From Stenotrophomonas sp. 169 (GTDB taxonomy: Bacteria; Pseudomonadota; Gammaproteobacteria; Xanthomonadales; Xanthomonadaceae), in NCBI RefSeq assembly GCF_014621775.1, contig NZ_CP061204.1:62001-126000 (forward strand): a stretch of DNA of 64,000 nt, in the 5' to 3' direction. The translations under genes and the position numbers were made by a program. The notes under the pieces were generated by a model that saw nothing but the letters and a program-made list of their open reading frames with translations, had not been told where the DNA came from and did not search any database. Below, piece by piece: positions 8,692 through 17,712 of the stretch; within the stretch, counting starts at the first letter, position 1, and each line of letters opens with the position of its first letter.

Positions 8692-9534
8692 TCAGAGCGC
8701 GCTGGCGGGCCGTACCTTCAACACGGCTTCTTCCGCTGCGCAGTCACGGCTGGCGTGCTGTCCCGCCTTGCGGGCTGCGGCGATTTCCTTGTGCGCTTTC
8801 AGCAGATCCGACTGGAAGGCCGCGTTGTCGTGCAGCCTGGCCACCGCCGCTGCGCCCATGAAGCGTCCCTCCAGGATGTCGCTCTGCCAGTGCACGTTGC
8901 ACACCAGGCGGCTTTCGCCGTAGTTGCGGCCCCGGGCGATGATGGCATCGGCCCGATCCGGCGCGATTTCCGCAAGGATCAACGCCCAGGCCCAGCCGAT
9001 CGAGGTGTGGCCGGAGGGATATGAACCGTTCTTGCGCAGGCCCTCTTCGTCGTCCGGCGTGCAGGTGGGTTCGTTGTTGACCATGAAGGGCCGCGGCCGC
9101 TGATGGTGCTTCTTCGCCGCGCGCGTGGCCGCACTGGCGTCAATGCGGCTGCGCTCCAGCAGGCGGTACAGCGCCGGTGTGCGCTGTGCGTCGACGTCCA
9201 GATCGATGGCGCAGGAAAACTGACTGGCACCCACCGGGAAAGCGAGTTCCGCATCGCGCGTGGCCTGGGTGAAACGCGCCGTGCCGCGCAGTGCACGCGC
9301 CTCACGGCTGACCTGCTCGTCCAAGGCGAAGCCGGCCGATCCCGCGACGGGCGGTGGGGGCACCAGGTCCAGACTGGCAGGGACGGCATGATCGGCCAGG
9401 TAACCGACGGCGCGGGTGGTGACCGTGGCCTCCACGGCCGTCGCTGGGCGGGTAGGCGGGCTGGCACAGCTGCTCAGGGCGAGAGCAACCGACAGACAGA
9501 GCAGGGACGCGGGACGGCGCAGGAGGAAGGACAT
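8692..9534 (-). CDS. Class A (PhoN-type) acid phosphatase lipoprotein, 280 aa
   Basis: A periplasmic or surface non-specific acid phosphatase of the PAP2/vanadium haloperoxidase fold. All three family blocks are present: KKHHQRPRPF, GSYPSGHTS and SRLVCNVHWQSDI, the last two matching the class A signature with the catalytic His residues. The start at 9534 gives a lipoprotein signal ALALSSC with Cys23; an upstream in-frame ATG would spoil the signal. It probably releases phosphate from organic esters outside the inner membrane. A single gene, convergent with the receptor gene. Confidence 0.92.
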   Translation of the reverse strand: MSFLLRRPASLLCLSVALALSSCASPPTRPATAVEATVTTRAVGYLADHAVPASLDLVPPPPVAGSAGFALDEQVSREARALRGTARFTQATRDAELAFPVGASQFSCAIDLDVDAQRTPALYRLLERSRIDASAATRAAKKHHQRPRPFMVNNEPTCTPDDEEGLRKNGSYPSGHTSIGWAWALILAEIAPDRADAIIARGRNYGESRLVCNVHWQSDILEGRFMGAAAVARLHDNAAFQSDLLKAHKEIAAARKAGQHASRDCAAEEAVLKVRPASAL

Positions 9535-9644
9535 CGCAGGGCTCGGGCATAAGCGGAGCACCATGATCGCAGTCCGCAACGGCCGGCGCAGGGGCTACGC
9601 GCATCCGGCCAGATGCTGCACGGTCGGTGAGCGTGGGAGAAGGC

Positions 9645-10499
9645 TCAGCCTGCGATGGCGTTCAAGCGGCCGTCCTGCAGCGTGACGCGGATCGGACCAC
9701 CGAAGGCAGCCGACAGCGGTGCATCACACAGCAGTTCGGCACGGGTGCCATCTGCCAGCACCTTGCCTTCGCGCAGCAGCACCACGCGCTCGATCTCCGG
9801 GATGATTTCTTCCACGTGGTGGGTCACCAGCACCAGGGTGATGCCCTGCCGCGCCAACGACTGCATGGTGTTCACCAGGTGCTGGCGGGCCACCAGGTCC
9901 AAGCCGGTGGACGGTTCATCCAGCAGCAGCGCATGGGGTCGGTTGACCAGCGCACGGGCAATCAGCACGCGCCGGGTTTCGCCCGCCGAAAGCTCTGCAA
10001 AGGCGCGCTCGCGCAGCGCCAGCGCACCGGTCATGGCAAGGGTCTGCGCAGCGCGCTCGCGCATTTCCGCGCTGATCTCGCGGAAAGCGGGCAGCGTGTA
10101 GCTGGCAAAAAAGCCGGTCAGTACCGCCTGTTCCACGGTAAGGCCCGTCATCTCGGACAGGATGCTGCTGAGATCGCCGGTGACGATGCCCAGCTGCGCG
10201 CGCAGCCGATCAACCTGCCAGCGGCTCTGTCCGAGCACGCGGACCGACACGTGTCCGTCGGCGTGGGCCAAGGGATACAGCTCGCGCGTGATGAGTTTGA
10301 TGAAGGTGGATTTCCCGCAGCCATTGGGGCCCAGCAGTGCGGTGTGCTGGCCTTGCGCGATGCGCAGGGTGAGTTCGTGCAGCACCTTCACCTGGCCACG
10401 CACGACGGTGGCACGGTCCAGCTCGATCAGCGGCGGCGCATCGGCAGGTGGTTGGACGGAGGGGGCGGATGCAACAGCGGTGGAGGTCAGGCTGGACAA
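9645..10499 (-). CDS. ABC transporter ATP-binding protein, 284 aa (TTG start)
   Basis: A single nucleotide-binding domain with Walker A LLGPNGCGKST, signature LSAGETRRVLIARAL, Walker B ALLLDEPSTGLD and H-loop LVTHH. No ATG lies between the upstream promoter region and the conserved core; TTG at 10499 is the best visible start, giving a short Ala/Ser-rich leader. A start inside the divergent EF-hand gene is less likely. No permease or binding-protein gene is adjacent, so the transported substrate is unknown; it may work with permeases elsewhere or act as a stand-alone ATPase. Confidence 0.85.
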   Translation of the reverse strand: MSSLTSTAVASAPSVQPPADAPPLIELDRATVVRGQVKVLHELTLRIAQGQHTALLGPNGCGKSTFIKLITRELYPLAHADGHVSVRVLGQSRWQVDRLRAQLGIVTGDLSSILSEMTGLTVEQAVLTGFFASYTLPAFREISAEMRERAAQTLAMTGALALRERAFAELSAGETRRVLIARALVNRPHALLLDEPSTGLDLVARQHLVNTMQSLARQGITLVLVTHHVEEIIPEIERVVLLREGKVLADGTRAELLCDAPLSAAFGGPIRVTLQDGRLNAIAG

Positions 10500-10621
10500 C
10501 GCGGTTTTCCCGGCAGCAAAGGCGGTCGATACGGTGGCACAGGGATGCAGTTTGCAACGGGGCGGGCCATCATGTCTGCCATCTTTGCTGTTGCTGGCCG
10601 GTGGCCGGCCTGGGACCTGAC

Positions 10622-10978
10622 ATGGCGCATGCGCGCAGTGGAATCGTGGCGATCGCGACGTTGTGCGCGGTGTTGTGTAGTGGCTCGCCAACGGCGACGG
10701 GGCAGGTAACGGACACGGGCAGCTATCTGCAGCGCATGGACGGCGACGGCGATGGGCGCGTCAGCGAGCAGGAATACGTGCAGTGGATGATGTATGCCTT
10801 CGACCACATGGATCGGGATGGTGACGGTGTGCTCACCGCAAGCGAGTTGCCGGGCGGCAAGGGCCGGCCGATCACGCGTGAGCAGCACCTGCAGACGCTG
10901 GTGCAGCGCTTCCACAAGCAGGATGCGAACCGGGACGGGTATCTGGATGCACGGGAGTTGGCTGCGCCTCCGCGGTGA
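10622..10978 (+). CDS. Secreted EF-hand calcium-binding protein, 118 aa
   Basis: ATG 10622 starts a signal peptide (roughly residues 1-27, ARSGIVAIATLCAVLCSG). Three EF-hand loops follow: DGDGDGRVSEQE, DRDGDGVLTASE and DANRDGYLDARE, each with acidic or Asn ligands at loop positions 1, 3, 5, 9 and 12. Likely a periplasmic Ca2+ sensor or buffer. Divergent from the ABC ATPase gene. Similar small EF-hand proteins occur in Xanthomonadaceae; the partner is unknown. Confidence 0.82.
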   Translation: MAHARSGIVAIATLCAVLCSGSPTATGQVTDTGSYLQRMDGDGDGRVSEQEYVQWMMYAFDHMDRDGDGVLTASELPGGKGRPITREQHLQTLVQRFHKQDANRDGYLDARELAAPPR

Positions 10979-11030
10979 GTGGGAGGTCGAACGGTAAGAC
11001 CCCTCGCGGCTGGCGGCTTGCACTCAGGAT

Positions 11031-11140
11031 GGGGCCGGGCGGGGTGGGGTCTGCAGGACACGCCGCAAGTACGTCCATGTAGGCTGCATCGCCGCATCCA
11101 TGCGGCTCAGCGTCCTGCAGACCCCACCCCGCCCGGCCCC
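11031..11140. repeat. Perfect 29-base inverted repeat around a nested hairpin
   Basis: The left arm 11031-11059 (starts GGGGCCGGGCGGGG) and right arm 11112-11140 are exact reverse complements. The 52-base interior holds a second hairpin, GCCGCAT at 11091-11097 pairing with ATGCGGC at 11100-11106. It contains no reading frame of note. It lies downstream of the EF-hand gene and could be a strong terminator or a dispersed mobile palindrome. Confidence 0.85.
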
Positions 11141-11187
11141 CTGACAGGTTCCGGTGGCTGCCAGCCGCGTAATGAAAAAAAGAAGGG

Positions 11188-11259
11188 GTAGCGCCGAGCC
11201 GTGCTCGGCGGATACCGTCCGACGCCGCTATATAGCGCCGCCGAGCATGGCTCGGCGCT
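11188..11259. repeat. SMAG inverted dimer upstream of mutM
   Basis: Forward element 11188-11211 (GTAGCGCCGAGCCGTGCTCG) and inverted element 11238-11259, separated by 26 bases. The 3' copy ends GCTC rather than GCTAC, a small divergence. The rest of the 10979-11290 gap holds only the 29-base inverted repeat and presumably the mutM promoter. Confidence 0.8.
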
Positions 11260-11290
11260 CCCGCTATGCGGGCGGGCGTAGAATCTGCGC

Positions 11291-12103
11291 ATGCCTGAAT
11301 TGCCCGAAGTTGAAACCACACGCCGTGGGCTTGCCCCGCATCTGCTGGAGCGCGCCGTCCATGGGGTGATCCTGCGGCGCCGGGAACTGCGTTGGCCGAT
11401 CCCCGACGAGGTGGCCAGCCTGCTGCCCGGCCAGCGCATCCGCGATGTGCGTCGGCGTGCCAAGTACCTGTTGCTCGATACCGATGCCGGGAGTGCGCTG
11501 ATGCACCTGGGCATGTCCGGCAGCCTGCGGGTGCTGCCCGGCGATACCCCGTTGCGCGCCCACGACCATGTGGACATCAGCCTGGACAACGGTCGCCTGC
11601 TGCGCTTCAACGATCCGCGACGCTTCGGCAGCCTGCTGTGGCAACCCCCCGGCGTGGTCCACCCGCTGCTGCAGGGGCTCGGCCCGGAACCGCTGGAAGA
11701 CGACTTCGACGGCGACTATCTGTACCAGCGCAGCCGCGGTCGCAAGGCGCCCATCAAGACCTTTCTGATGGATCAGGCGGTGGTGGTGGGCGTGGGCAAC
11801 ATCTATGCAGCGGAAAGTCTGTTCCGTGCAGGCATCAGCCCCCTGCGCGAAGCGGGCAAGGTCTCGCGTGAGCGCTACCAGCGTCTGGCGACGGCGGTGA
11901 AGGACATCCTGGGTCATGCGATCACCCGCGGCGGCACGACGCTGCGCGACTTCATCAGTCCCGACGGCGCGCCAGGCTATTTCGAACAGGAACTGTCGGT
12001 CTACGGACGCGATGGCCAGCTGTGCAAGACCTGCGGGCGGCCGCTCAAGCACGCGATGATCGGCCAGCGCGCCAGTGTCTGGTGCAGTCACTGCCAAAGG
12101 TGA
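11291..12103 (+). CDS. mutM: Formamidopyrimidine-DNA glycosylase (MutM/Fpg), 270 aa
   Basis: Excises 8-oxoguanine and formamidopyrimidines and cleaves the abasic site by beta/delta-elimination. It begins [14 protein letters not shown]; after Met removal Pro2 is the Schiff-base nucleophile and Glu3 the catalytic acid. The phosphate-binding FNDPRRFG block is present, as is the C-terminal zinc finger with C-x2-C-x16-C-x2-C from residue 245. The length is that of the family. It is the only gene in its unit. Confidence 0.97.
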   Translation: MPELPEVETTRRGLAPHLLERAVHGVILRRRELRWPIPDEVASLLPGQRIRDVRRRAKYLLLDTDAGSALMHLGMSGSLRVLPGDTPLRAHDHVDISLDNGRLLRFNDPRRFGSLLWQPPGVVHPLLQGLGPEPLEDDFDGDYLYQRSRGRKAPIKTFLMDQAVVVGVGNIYAAESLFRAGISPLREAGKVSRERYQRLATAVKDILGHAITRGGTTLRDFISPDGAPGYFEQELSVYGRDGQLCKTCGRPLKHAMIGQRASVWCSHCQR

Positions 12104-12171
12104 ATGGATTCAGGCACAGATCACGTCGAGGGCTATAGTCGCCTCAAGTCTCCGGGGGCGCGGGCGCAGCG

Positions 12172-12735
12172 ATGGACGATGGATCCGACATCACGGTGTG
12201 GTTGGATGCTGCGCGGGGCGGTGACCGGGCCGCGCTGGACCGTGTGCTGACCGTCCTCTATCAGGAGCTGCACGGCATGGCCCGGCGGCAGCTGGCGGGG
12301 CAGCAGGGCCGCACGCTGGATGCCACCTCGCTGGTGCACGAGTCTTACCTGAAACTGCTGGGCAGCCGCAGTGGCGCCCGCTTCGAAGACCGCGCCCACT
12401 TCTTCGCTTATGCCGCATCGGCCATGCGCAGCGTAGTGGTCGACTATGCGCGCAACCGGATGGCGCGCAAGCGGGGGGGTGACCTCAAGCGTGTCGATCT
12501 GCCTGAGAACAGCAGCAGCGGCATCCGCATGGATGAGGACATGCTGGCGCTGGATGTTGCCCTGGAGAAACTCGGTGCACTGGACGCGCACCTGGCCAAG
12601 GTCGTGGAGCTGCGCTATTTCGCCGGCCTGACCGAGCAGCAGATCGCGGAGCTGAGCCAGCGGTCCGAGCGCAGCATCCGCCGTGACTGGCAGAAGGCGC
12701 GGTTGTTCCTGTTGGCCGCCGTGCGCGAAGACTGA
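12172..12735 (+). CDS. ECF sigma-70 family factor, 187 aa
   Basis: An RNA polymerase sigma factor with region 2 (roughly residues 20-95, including LYQELHGMARRQLAG and AHFFAYAASAMRSVVVDYAR) and region 4 (roughly 125-182, VVELRYFAGLTEQQIAELSQ followed by an HTH). It fits the TIGR02999 ECF group, whose members commonly sit beside Ser/Thr kinases rather than classical anti-sigma factors. The kinase gene starts 17 bases after its stop, so the two are very probably co-transcribed and functionally linked. Confidence 0.9.
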   Translation: MDDGSDITVWLDAARGGDRAALDRVLTVLYQELHGMARRQLAGQQGRTLDATSLVHESYLKLLGSRSGARFEDRAHFFAYAASAMRSVVVDYARNRMARKRGGDLKRVDLPENSSSGIRMDEDMLALDVALEKLGALDAHLAKVVELRYFAGLTEQQIAELSQRSERSIRRDWQKARLFLLAAVRED

Positions 12736-12752
12736 GCCCAGGCAACGACGCG

Positions 12753-15200
12753 ATGGATGCCAAGCGCTGGCGTGAACTTTCATCCTGGCTGGACCAGCTG
12801 CTGGACATGGAGGCACCTGCACGGATACAGCGCCTGGGGCAGATCGCCGAGCGCGACGAGGGGCTGGCCGCGGAGCTGCAGCAGCTGCTGTCGCGTGAGC
12901 AGGAAAGCGAGCAGTTCATGGCCCAACCGGTATTCGCCGCACCGGCCTGCGCGCGCGCAGGCACGCGGATAGGCCCGTACCGGTTGCTGCACCTGCTTGG
13001 TGAAGGCGGCATGGGCGAGGTCTGGTTGGCTGAACGCTGTGATGGGATGTACGAACGCAAGGTGGCCTTGAAACTGCTGCGCAGCGGCCTCGCCGATCCC
13101 GGGCTGCATGCACGCTTCGCCCGCGAACGGCAGATCCTCGCCCGCCTGCAGCATCCCAACCTGGCCCAGCTGCACAACGCCGGCATCGACCTGGACGGGC
13201 ACCCCTACATCGCGCTGGACTACGTGCAGGGCGAGCCGGTCACGGACCATTGCGCACGTACGCAGCCGCTGCTGCTGGAGCGGCTGCGGCTGATGTTGCA
13301 GGTCTGCTCGGTGGTGGCGCACGCGCACGCCAACCTGGTCGTGCACCGCGACCTGAAACCCTCCAACATCCTGGTCGCGGCCGACGGCTCGGTGAAGCTG
13401 CTGGACTTCGGCATCGCCCAACTGCTGGACCGCGACCATGAGGGCGCGGCGCCAGGACCCGGCGAGCCACGCGCCTTTACCCTGCATTACGCCGCTCCGG
13501 AACAGGTGCGCGGTGAGCCGGTCAACACCCTCACCGACATCTATTCGTTGGGCGTGGTGATCTACGAGGTGGTCACCGGGCACAAGCCCTATCGCCTGCG
13601 CCGCCAAGCCGACAGTGAGTGGGAGCGCTCCATTCTGGAGGTGCAGCCGATGCCGGCATCGCGCCGCCTGCAGCTGGCCGACGCAGGGGCAGCGCGTCCG
13701 TCATTGGCGGCCTTGCGCATGGCCCGGCAGGTGCGCGGCGATCTCGATCTGCTGCTGGACAAGGCGATGGCCAAGGATCCGCAGGCCCGCTATGGGTCGG
13801 TCGATGCACTGGCCGAGGACCTGCGCCGTTTCATCGATGGCAAGCCGCTGCGTGCGCGCGCCTCGACAAGGCGCTACCGCCTGCACAAGTACCTGCAGCG
13901 CCACCGCTGGGGCGTGATCGGGGCCGGTTCGGCCTTGCTGATGGTGCTCACCGTGTCCGCCGTGGCGCTCTGGCAGGCGCAGCAGGCGCGGGTTGAAATG
14001 GCGCGCGCGCAGGCCATGCAGGATTTCAGCGTCGGCCTGTTCGACCGCGCGGCGGCCAGCGGCCACGGACGCTTCGACGTGCGCCAATTGCTGCAGATGG
14101 GCCGACAGCGCGCCCAGCTTGAACTGCGTGACCAGCCGGTGGCGCTGGCCGAGCTGTACGGCGTGATCGGACGCCTGCGCATCGGCCTGGGGGATTATCA
14201 AGCGGCCCTGCAGATACTGGACGAGCAGCGTGCCCTGTTGCAGGCACAGGCCGTGGTGCCGCCGGTGCTGCAGCTGGATGCGGTGACCCAACGTGCACGC
14301 GCGCTGCGCATGTTGGGCCGCGACCGTGAGTGCGTCGCCCATCTGCAGGCGATGCGGCCGCTGGCGGACGAACAGCAGAGCCTGTTGCCTGCCGCGGCGG
14401 CCGCGTTTGCAAGCCAGCTCGGCCGTTGCCAGGCGCAGCTGGGCGATGTCCACGGTGCGCGCCAGGCGTTCGGCAGGGCGCTGTCGCTGTACCAGCACGG
14501 CGATGGCCACGGCAACTCGCGCGGTGTCGCCGAGTCGTTGGCGGACCTCGCCGCGCTGGATGAAGAAGCAGGTGACGCAGCGCATGCCCTGGTGGCTTAC
14601 CAGCAGGCCCTGCGGCTGATGGCAACCGCGGCTCCTGGGGCTCCGGAGACCATCGTCCTGCGTCGCCAGCTGGGGCAAGCCCTGGCGCGCGCCGGACGGC
14701 CTGCGGAGTCCGCCGCTGCGCTGGAACTCGCCTGGCAAGCCGCGGTGCAGGCCTTCGGCCCAGATCATCCGGAGACCCTGTCGGTACGCCGCGCGCGCGC
14801 TCTGCTGGCGATGCGACAGGGGCGCGCGGCCTGGGCCGGCCAGGAGCTGCGCGAGGTACAGGTGAAACTGCAGCTCGCGCTGGGACCGGATCATCGCGAA
14901 ACCGGATTGGCCGAGCACGCGCTCGGCGAGCTGTATCGAAGCACGGGTGATGTGCAGCAGTCGCTCGTGCACTATCGCGCTGCCGTACGTATCTGGCGCC
15001 AGCCCGACCATGTCGCCCTGCTGGCGCAGGGATTGCTGGACCTGGGACAGGCCGCTTACGAGGCCGGAGAGCTAGGCGCGGCCAGGGGAGCATGGCGTGA
15101 GGCCCGGCAACTGCTGATCGCCCAGCGCGGCATTCCGTCCGAGGCCGTACGCCGATTGGATACCCGGATGGCTGCCGTGACGTGGCCAGCTGAACACTAA
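12753..15200 (+). CDS. Membrane Ser/Thr protein kinase with TPR-like C-terminal region, 815 aa
   Basis: A Hanks-type kinase: glycine loop LGEGGMGEVWLAE near residue 82, VAIK-type lysine Lys107, HRDLKPSN with catalytic Asp200 and DFG Asp218, so all key residues are present. One membrane segment at about 385-408 (WGVIGAGSALLMVLTVSAVA) separates the cytoplasmic kinase from a long helical region of TPR-like repeats (roughly 430-800). It follows an ECF sigma gene; in this class the kinase is thought to act on the sigma factor or its target pathway. The signal sensed by the TPR-like region is unknown. Confidence 0.92.
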   Translation: MDAKRWRELSSWLDQLLDMEAPARIQRLGQIAERDEGLAAELQQLLSREQESEQFMAQPVFAAPACARAGTRIGPYRLLHLLGEGGMGEVWLAERCDGMYERKVALKLLRSGLADPGLHARFARERQILARLQHPNLAQLHNAGIDLDGHPYIALDYVQGEPVTDHCARTQPLLLERLRLMLQVCSVVAHAHANLVVHRDLKPSNILVAADGSVKLLDFGIAQLLDRDHEGAAPGPGEPRAFTLHYAAPEQVRGEPVNTLTDIYSLGVVIYEVVTGHKPYRLRRQADSEWERSILEVQPMPASRRLQLADAGAARPSLAALRMARQVRGDLDLLLDKAMAKDPQARYGSVDALAEDLRRFIDGKPLRARASTRRYRLHKYLQRHRWGVIGAGSALLMVLTVSAVALWQAQQARVEMARAQAMQDFSVGLFDRAAASGHGRFDVRQLLQMGRQRAQLELRDQPVALAELYGVIGRLRIGLGDYQAALQILDEQRALLQAQAVVPPVLQLDAVTQRARALRMLGRDRECVAHLQAMRPLADEQQSLLPAAAAAFASQLGRCQAQLGDVHGARQAFGRALSLYQHGDGHGNSRGVAESLADLAALDEEAGDAAHALVAYQQALRLMATAAPGAPETIVLRRQLGQALARAGRPAESAAALELAWQAAVQAFGPDHPETLSVRRARALLAMRQGRAAWAGQELREVQVKLQLALGPDHRETGLAEHALGELYRSTGDVQQSLVHYRAAVRIWRQPDHVALLAQGLLDLGQAAYEAGELGAARGAWREARQLLIAQRGIPSEAVRRLDTRMAAVTWPAEH

Positions 15201-15273
15201 CCGCGTCCGACTGCTACCAATTAACGAATCTGTTGGAATAATGCGCGATCCCTCCAAGCTCCGGCTGCCTCGA

Positions 15274-16875
15274 ATGCAACGACGCGATTTCCTCCGCAAT
15301 GCTTCCCTGGCCTTGGCCGCCTTCGGTCTGCCTGCACTGAACGTGGGCGCCGCGGGGACCCGGCAGGTCGGCCTGCGCCGGCTGGGTGAGGCGCATCCGT
15401 TCGACTTCGCCAGCCTGAAGGGTCAGGCGCGTGCCCTGGCCAATGCCCCCTACCAGACACACAAGCGCACGTTGCCCGGACCGGTTGAAGCCCTGGACTG
15501 GGACCAGTACCAGTCGATCCGCTACCGCCAGGACCATGCGCTGTGGGGCAACGAGCCGGGCCGCTTCCAGGCCAAGTTCTTCCATCTGGGCCTGTACTTC
15601 CACTCGCCGGTGCGGATGTTCGACGTGGTCGATGGCAAGGCACAGGAGCTGGCTTACGACGGCGCGGCGTTCGATTACGGCAAGAGTGGGATCAAGGCTG
15701 GACAGCTGCCGGCGGACCTCGGCTTTGCCGGATTCCGCCTCAACACGCGCAAGGACACCGACCGTGACTTCGCCGCGTTCCTGGGTGCCAGCTATTTCCG
15801 CGCCGTTGGCAAGGAAGGGCAGTACGGGCAGTCCGCGCGTGGCCTGGCGATCGACACCGGTACCGGTGGCCCGGAGGAATTCCCGGACTTCATCGCGTAC
15901 TACCTCGAGCGCCCGGCAGACGATTCGGACACCATCGTGGTGTATGCGCTGCTGGATTCGCCCAGCGTCGCCGGTGCCTACCGTTTCGCGATCACCAACG
16001 GCGATGTGCTGTTGATGGATATCGACAGCGCGCTGTACCCGCGCAAGGCCATTGAACGGCTGGGCATCGGACCGTGCACCAGCATGTTCCAGGTCGGCGA
16101 GAACGACCGCCGCATGGCGTGGGACTGGCGTCCGGAAATCCATGACACCGACGGGCTGTCGATGTGGAGCGGCAGTGGCGAGTGGATCTGGCGGCCGCTG
16201 GTCAACCCGCGCGAGCTGCGTTTCAACATGTTCGTAGACCGTAACCCGCGTGGTTTCGGGTTGCTGCAGCGTGACCGCAATTTCGACCATTACCAGGATG
16301 ACGGCGTGTTCTACGAGAAGCGTCCCTGCCTGTGGGTGGAGCCCAAGGGCGAGTGGGGCGAAGGCTCGGTGCAGCTGGTGGAGATCCCCACCGTGGACGA
16401 AACCTTCGACAACATCGTTGCCTTCTGGAACCCCAAGGCCAAGCCCCAGGCCGGGCAGGAGCTGCTGGTCGGGTACCGCCTGTACTGGGGCGCCGAACCG
16501 CCGGCACGCCCGCCGCTGGCACACACCGTGGCCACGCGCACCGGGCTGGGCGGCATCATCGGCAAGAAGCGCGACTATTTCTCATGGCGGTTTGCCGTCG
16601 ATTTCGCCGGCGGCGAGCTGGCCAGTCTGATCGACAAAGGCGAGGTGGAAGCGGTGGTGCAGACCAGCCGCGGCAAGGTCGAGATCGTCTCCGCGCGCCC
16701 CCTGCGCGAGATCGACGGCTACCGGGCGATGTTCGACCTGGTGCCGGGTGATGACAGCACCGCGCAGATCGACATCCGGCTGTTCCTGCGCAGCGGCGGC
16801 AAGACGCTGACCGAGACCTGGCTGTACCAGTACAGCCCGCCACCGGCCGGTGCATCCGAACGCACCTTGTACTGA
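15274..16875 (+). CDS. opgD: Glucan biosynthesis protein D (OpgD/MdoD), 533 aa
   Basis: A periplasmic protein that shapes the backbone of osmoregulated periplasmic glucans. ATG 15274 gives a twin-arginine signal MQRRDFLRNASLALAAFG, as in OpgD; an earlier in-frame ATG at 15241 would put 11 residues before it. The mature part has the family's MdoG-like beta-sandwich sequence, including YFHSPVRMFDVVDGKAQELAY and EFPDFIAYYLERP. The length is normal. No opgH or opgG gene lies in the window. Confidence 0.95.
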   Translation: MQRRDFLRNASLALAAFGLPALNVGAAGTRQVGLRRLGEAHPFDFASLKGQARALANAPYQTHKRTLPGPVEALDWDQYQSIRYRQDHALWGNEPGRFQAKFFHLGLYFHSPVRMFDVVDGKAQELAYDGAAFDYGKSGIKAGQLPADLGFAGFRLNTRKDTDRDFAAFLGASYFRAVGKEGQYGQSARGLAIDTGTGGPEEFPDFIAYYLERPADDSDTIVVYALLDSPSVAGAYRFAITNGDVLLMDIDSALYPRKAIERLGIGPCTSMFQVGENDRRMAWDWRPEIHDTDGLSMWSGSGEWIWRPLVNPRELRFNMFVDRNPRGFGLLQRDRNFDHYQDDGVFYEKRPCLWVEPKGEWGEGSVQLVEIPTVDETFDNIVAFWNPKAKPQAGQELLVGYRLYWGAEPPARPPLAHTVATRTGLGGIIGKKRDYFSWRFAVDFAGGELASLIDKGEVEAVVQTSRGKVEIVSARPLREIDGYRAMFDLVPGDDSTAQIDIRLFLRSGGKTLTETWLYQYSPPPAGASERTLY

Positions 16876-16895
16876 GCCCGGTAAACGGGGAACCG

Positions 16896-16991
16896 GTAGC
16901 GCCGAGCCATGCTCGGCGAGCGCGAAGCGCGGCGTGTCTCCGTGATCTCACGATGTCGGACGGAATCCGCCGAGCATGGCTCGGCGCTACC
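16896..16991. repeat. SMAG inverted dimer between convergent opgD and tdk
   Basis: Forward copy 16896-16919 and reverse copy 16967-16991 (CGCCGAGCATGGCTCGGCGC core) with a 47-base spacer, followed by a short CGCTAC triplication. It separates convergent transcripts. Confidence 0.82.
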
Positions 16992-17016
16992 GCGCTACCG
17001 CGCTACCGGCGCCGCC

Positions 17017-17619
17017 TCACAGCAGATCGATCTTGCCTTCGCCGCGGGTGATCTTCTTGAACTCTGCGCGGCTGACCGACACGTAGCGGTCATTGCCGCC
17101 GATCTCCACCTGCGGGCCGTCATGCAGGGCATGGCCGTTCTCGTCTACGCGCACGGTCATCGTCGCCTTCTTGCCGCTATGGCAGATGGTCTTGATCTCC
17201 TGCATCTCGTCGGCCCAGGCCAGCAGGTACTGGCTGCCCTCGAACAGCTCGCCGCGGAAGTCCGTGCGCAGGCCGTAGCAGAGGACCGGAATGCGCAGCT
17301 GGTCCACCACCTCGCTCAGCTGCCAGACCTGGGCGCGGGTGAGGAACTGCGCCTCGTCCACCAGCACGCAGCCCAGCTTCCCGTGTGCATCCAGATCGGC
17401 CTGGATCACCTGCTGCAGGTCGCTGTCGCGCTCGAAGGCCATGCCGTCGGCCTTCAGCCCGATGCGCGAGGCGACCACGCCACTACCGGCCCGGTCATCC
17501 AGCCGAGGGGTAAGGATGGCCACCCGCATACCGCGCTCACGGTAGTTGTGCGCGCTCTGCAGCAGCGTGGTGGTCTTGCCGGCGTTCATCGCCGAGTAAT
17601 AGAAATAGAGCTTGGCCAT
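17017..17619 (-). CDS. tdk: Thymidine kinase, 200 aa
   Basis: A type II (TK1-like) enzyme that phosphorylates thymidine for salvage. The P-loop [12 protein letters not shown] lies at 9-20, a DEAQFL block carries the catalytic Glu, and the lasso-loop region [18 protein letters not shown] is conserved. The length is typical. It is divergent from rep, with 93 bases between the two starts. Confidence 0.96.
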   Translation of the reverse strand: MAKLYFYYSAMNAGKTTTLLQSAHNYRERGMRVAILTPRLDDRAGSGVVASRIGLKADGMAFERDSDLQQVIQADLDAHGKLGCVLVDEAQFLTRAQVWQLSEVVDQLRIPVLCYGLRTDFRGELFEGSQYLLAWADEMQEIKTICHSGKKATMTVRVDENGHALHDGPQVEIGGNDRYVSVSRAEFKKITRGEGKIDLL

Positions 17620-17712
17620 GGGCAGATTCTATCTGTTCAGGTGGTCGCTCCGCCCTGTGCGCCAGCGTGGGCCCACCGCAGCCCAGGGTCTGGCCGCTAC
17701 AATCAGCACCAC

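Noticed and set aside
12753-15200. Kinase as a possible penicillin-binding PASTA kinase
   Set aside because: No PASTA repeats; the C-terminal region is helical and TPR-like.
16909-17712. Longer start for rep
   Set aside because: The added part is antisense to tdk and contains SMAG sequence; ATG 17713 gives the standard Rep start.
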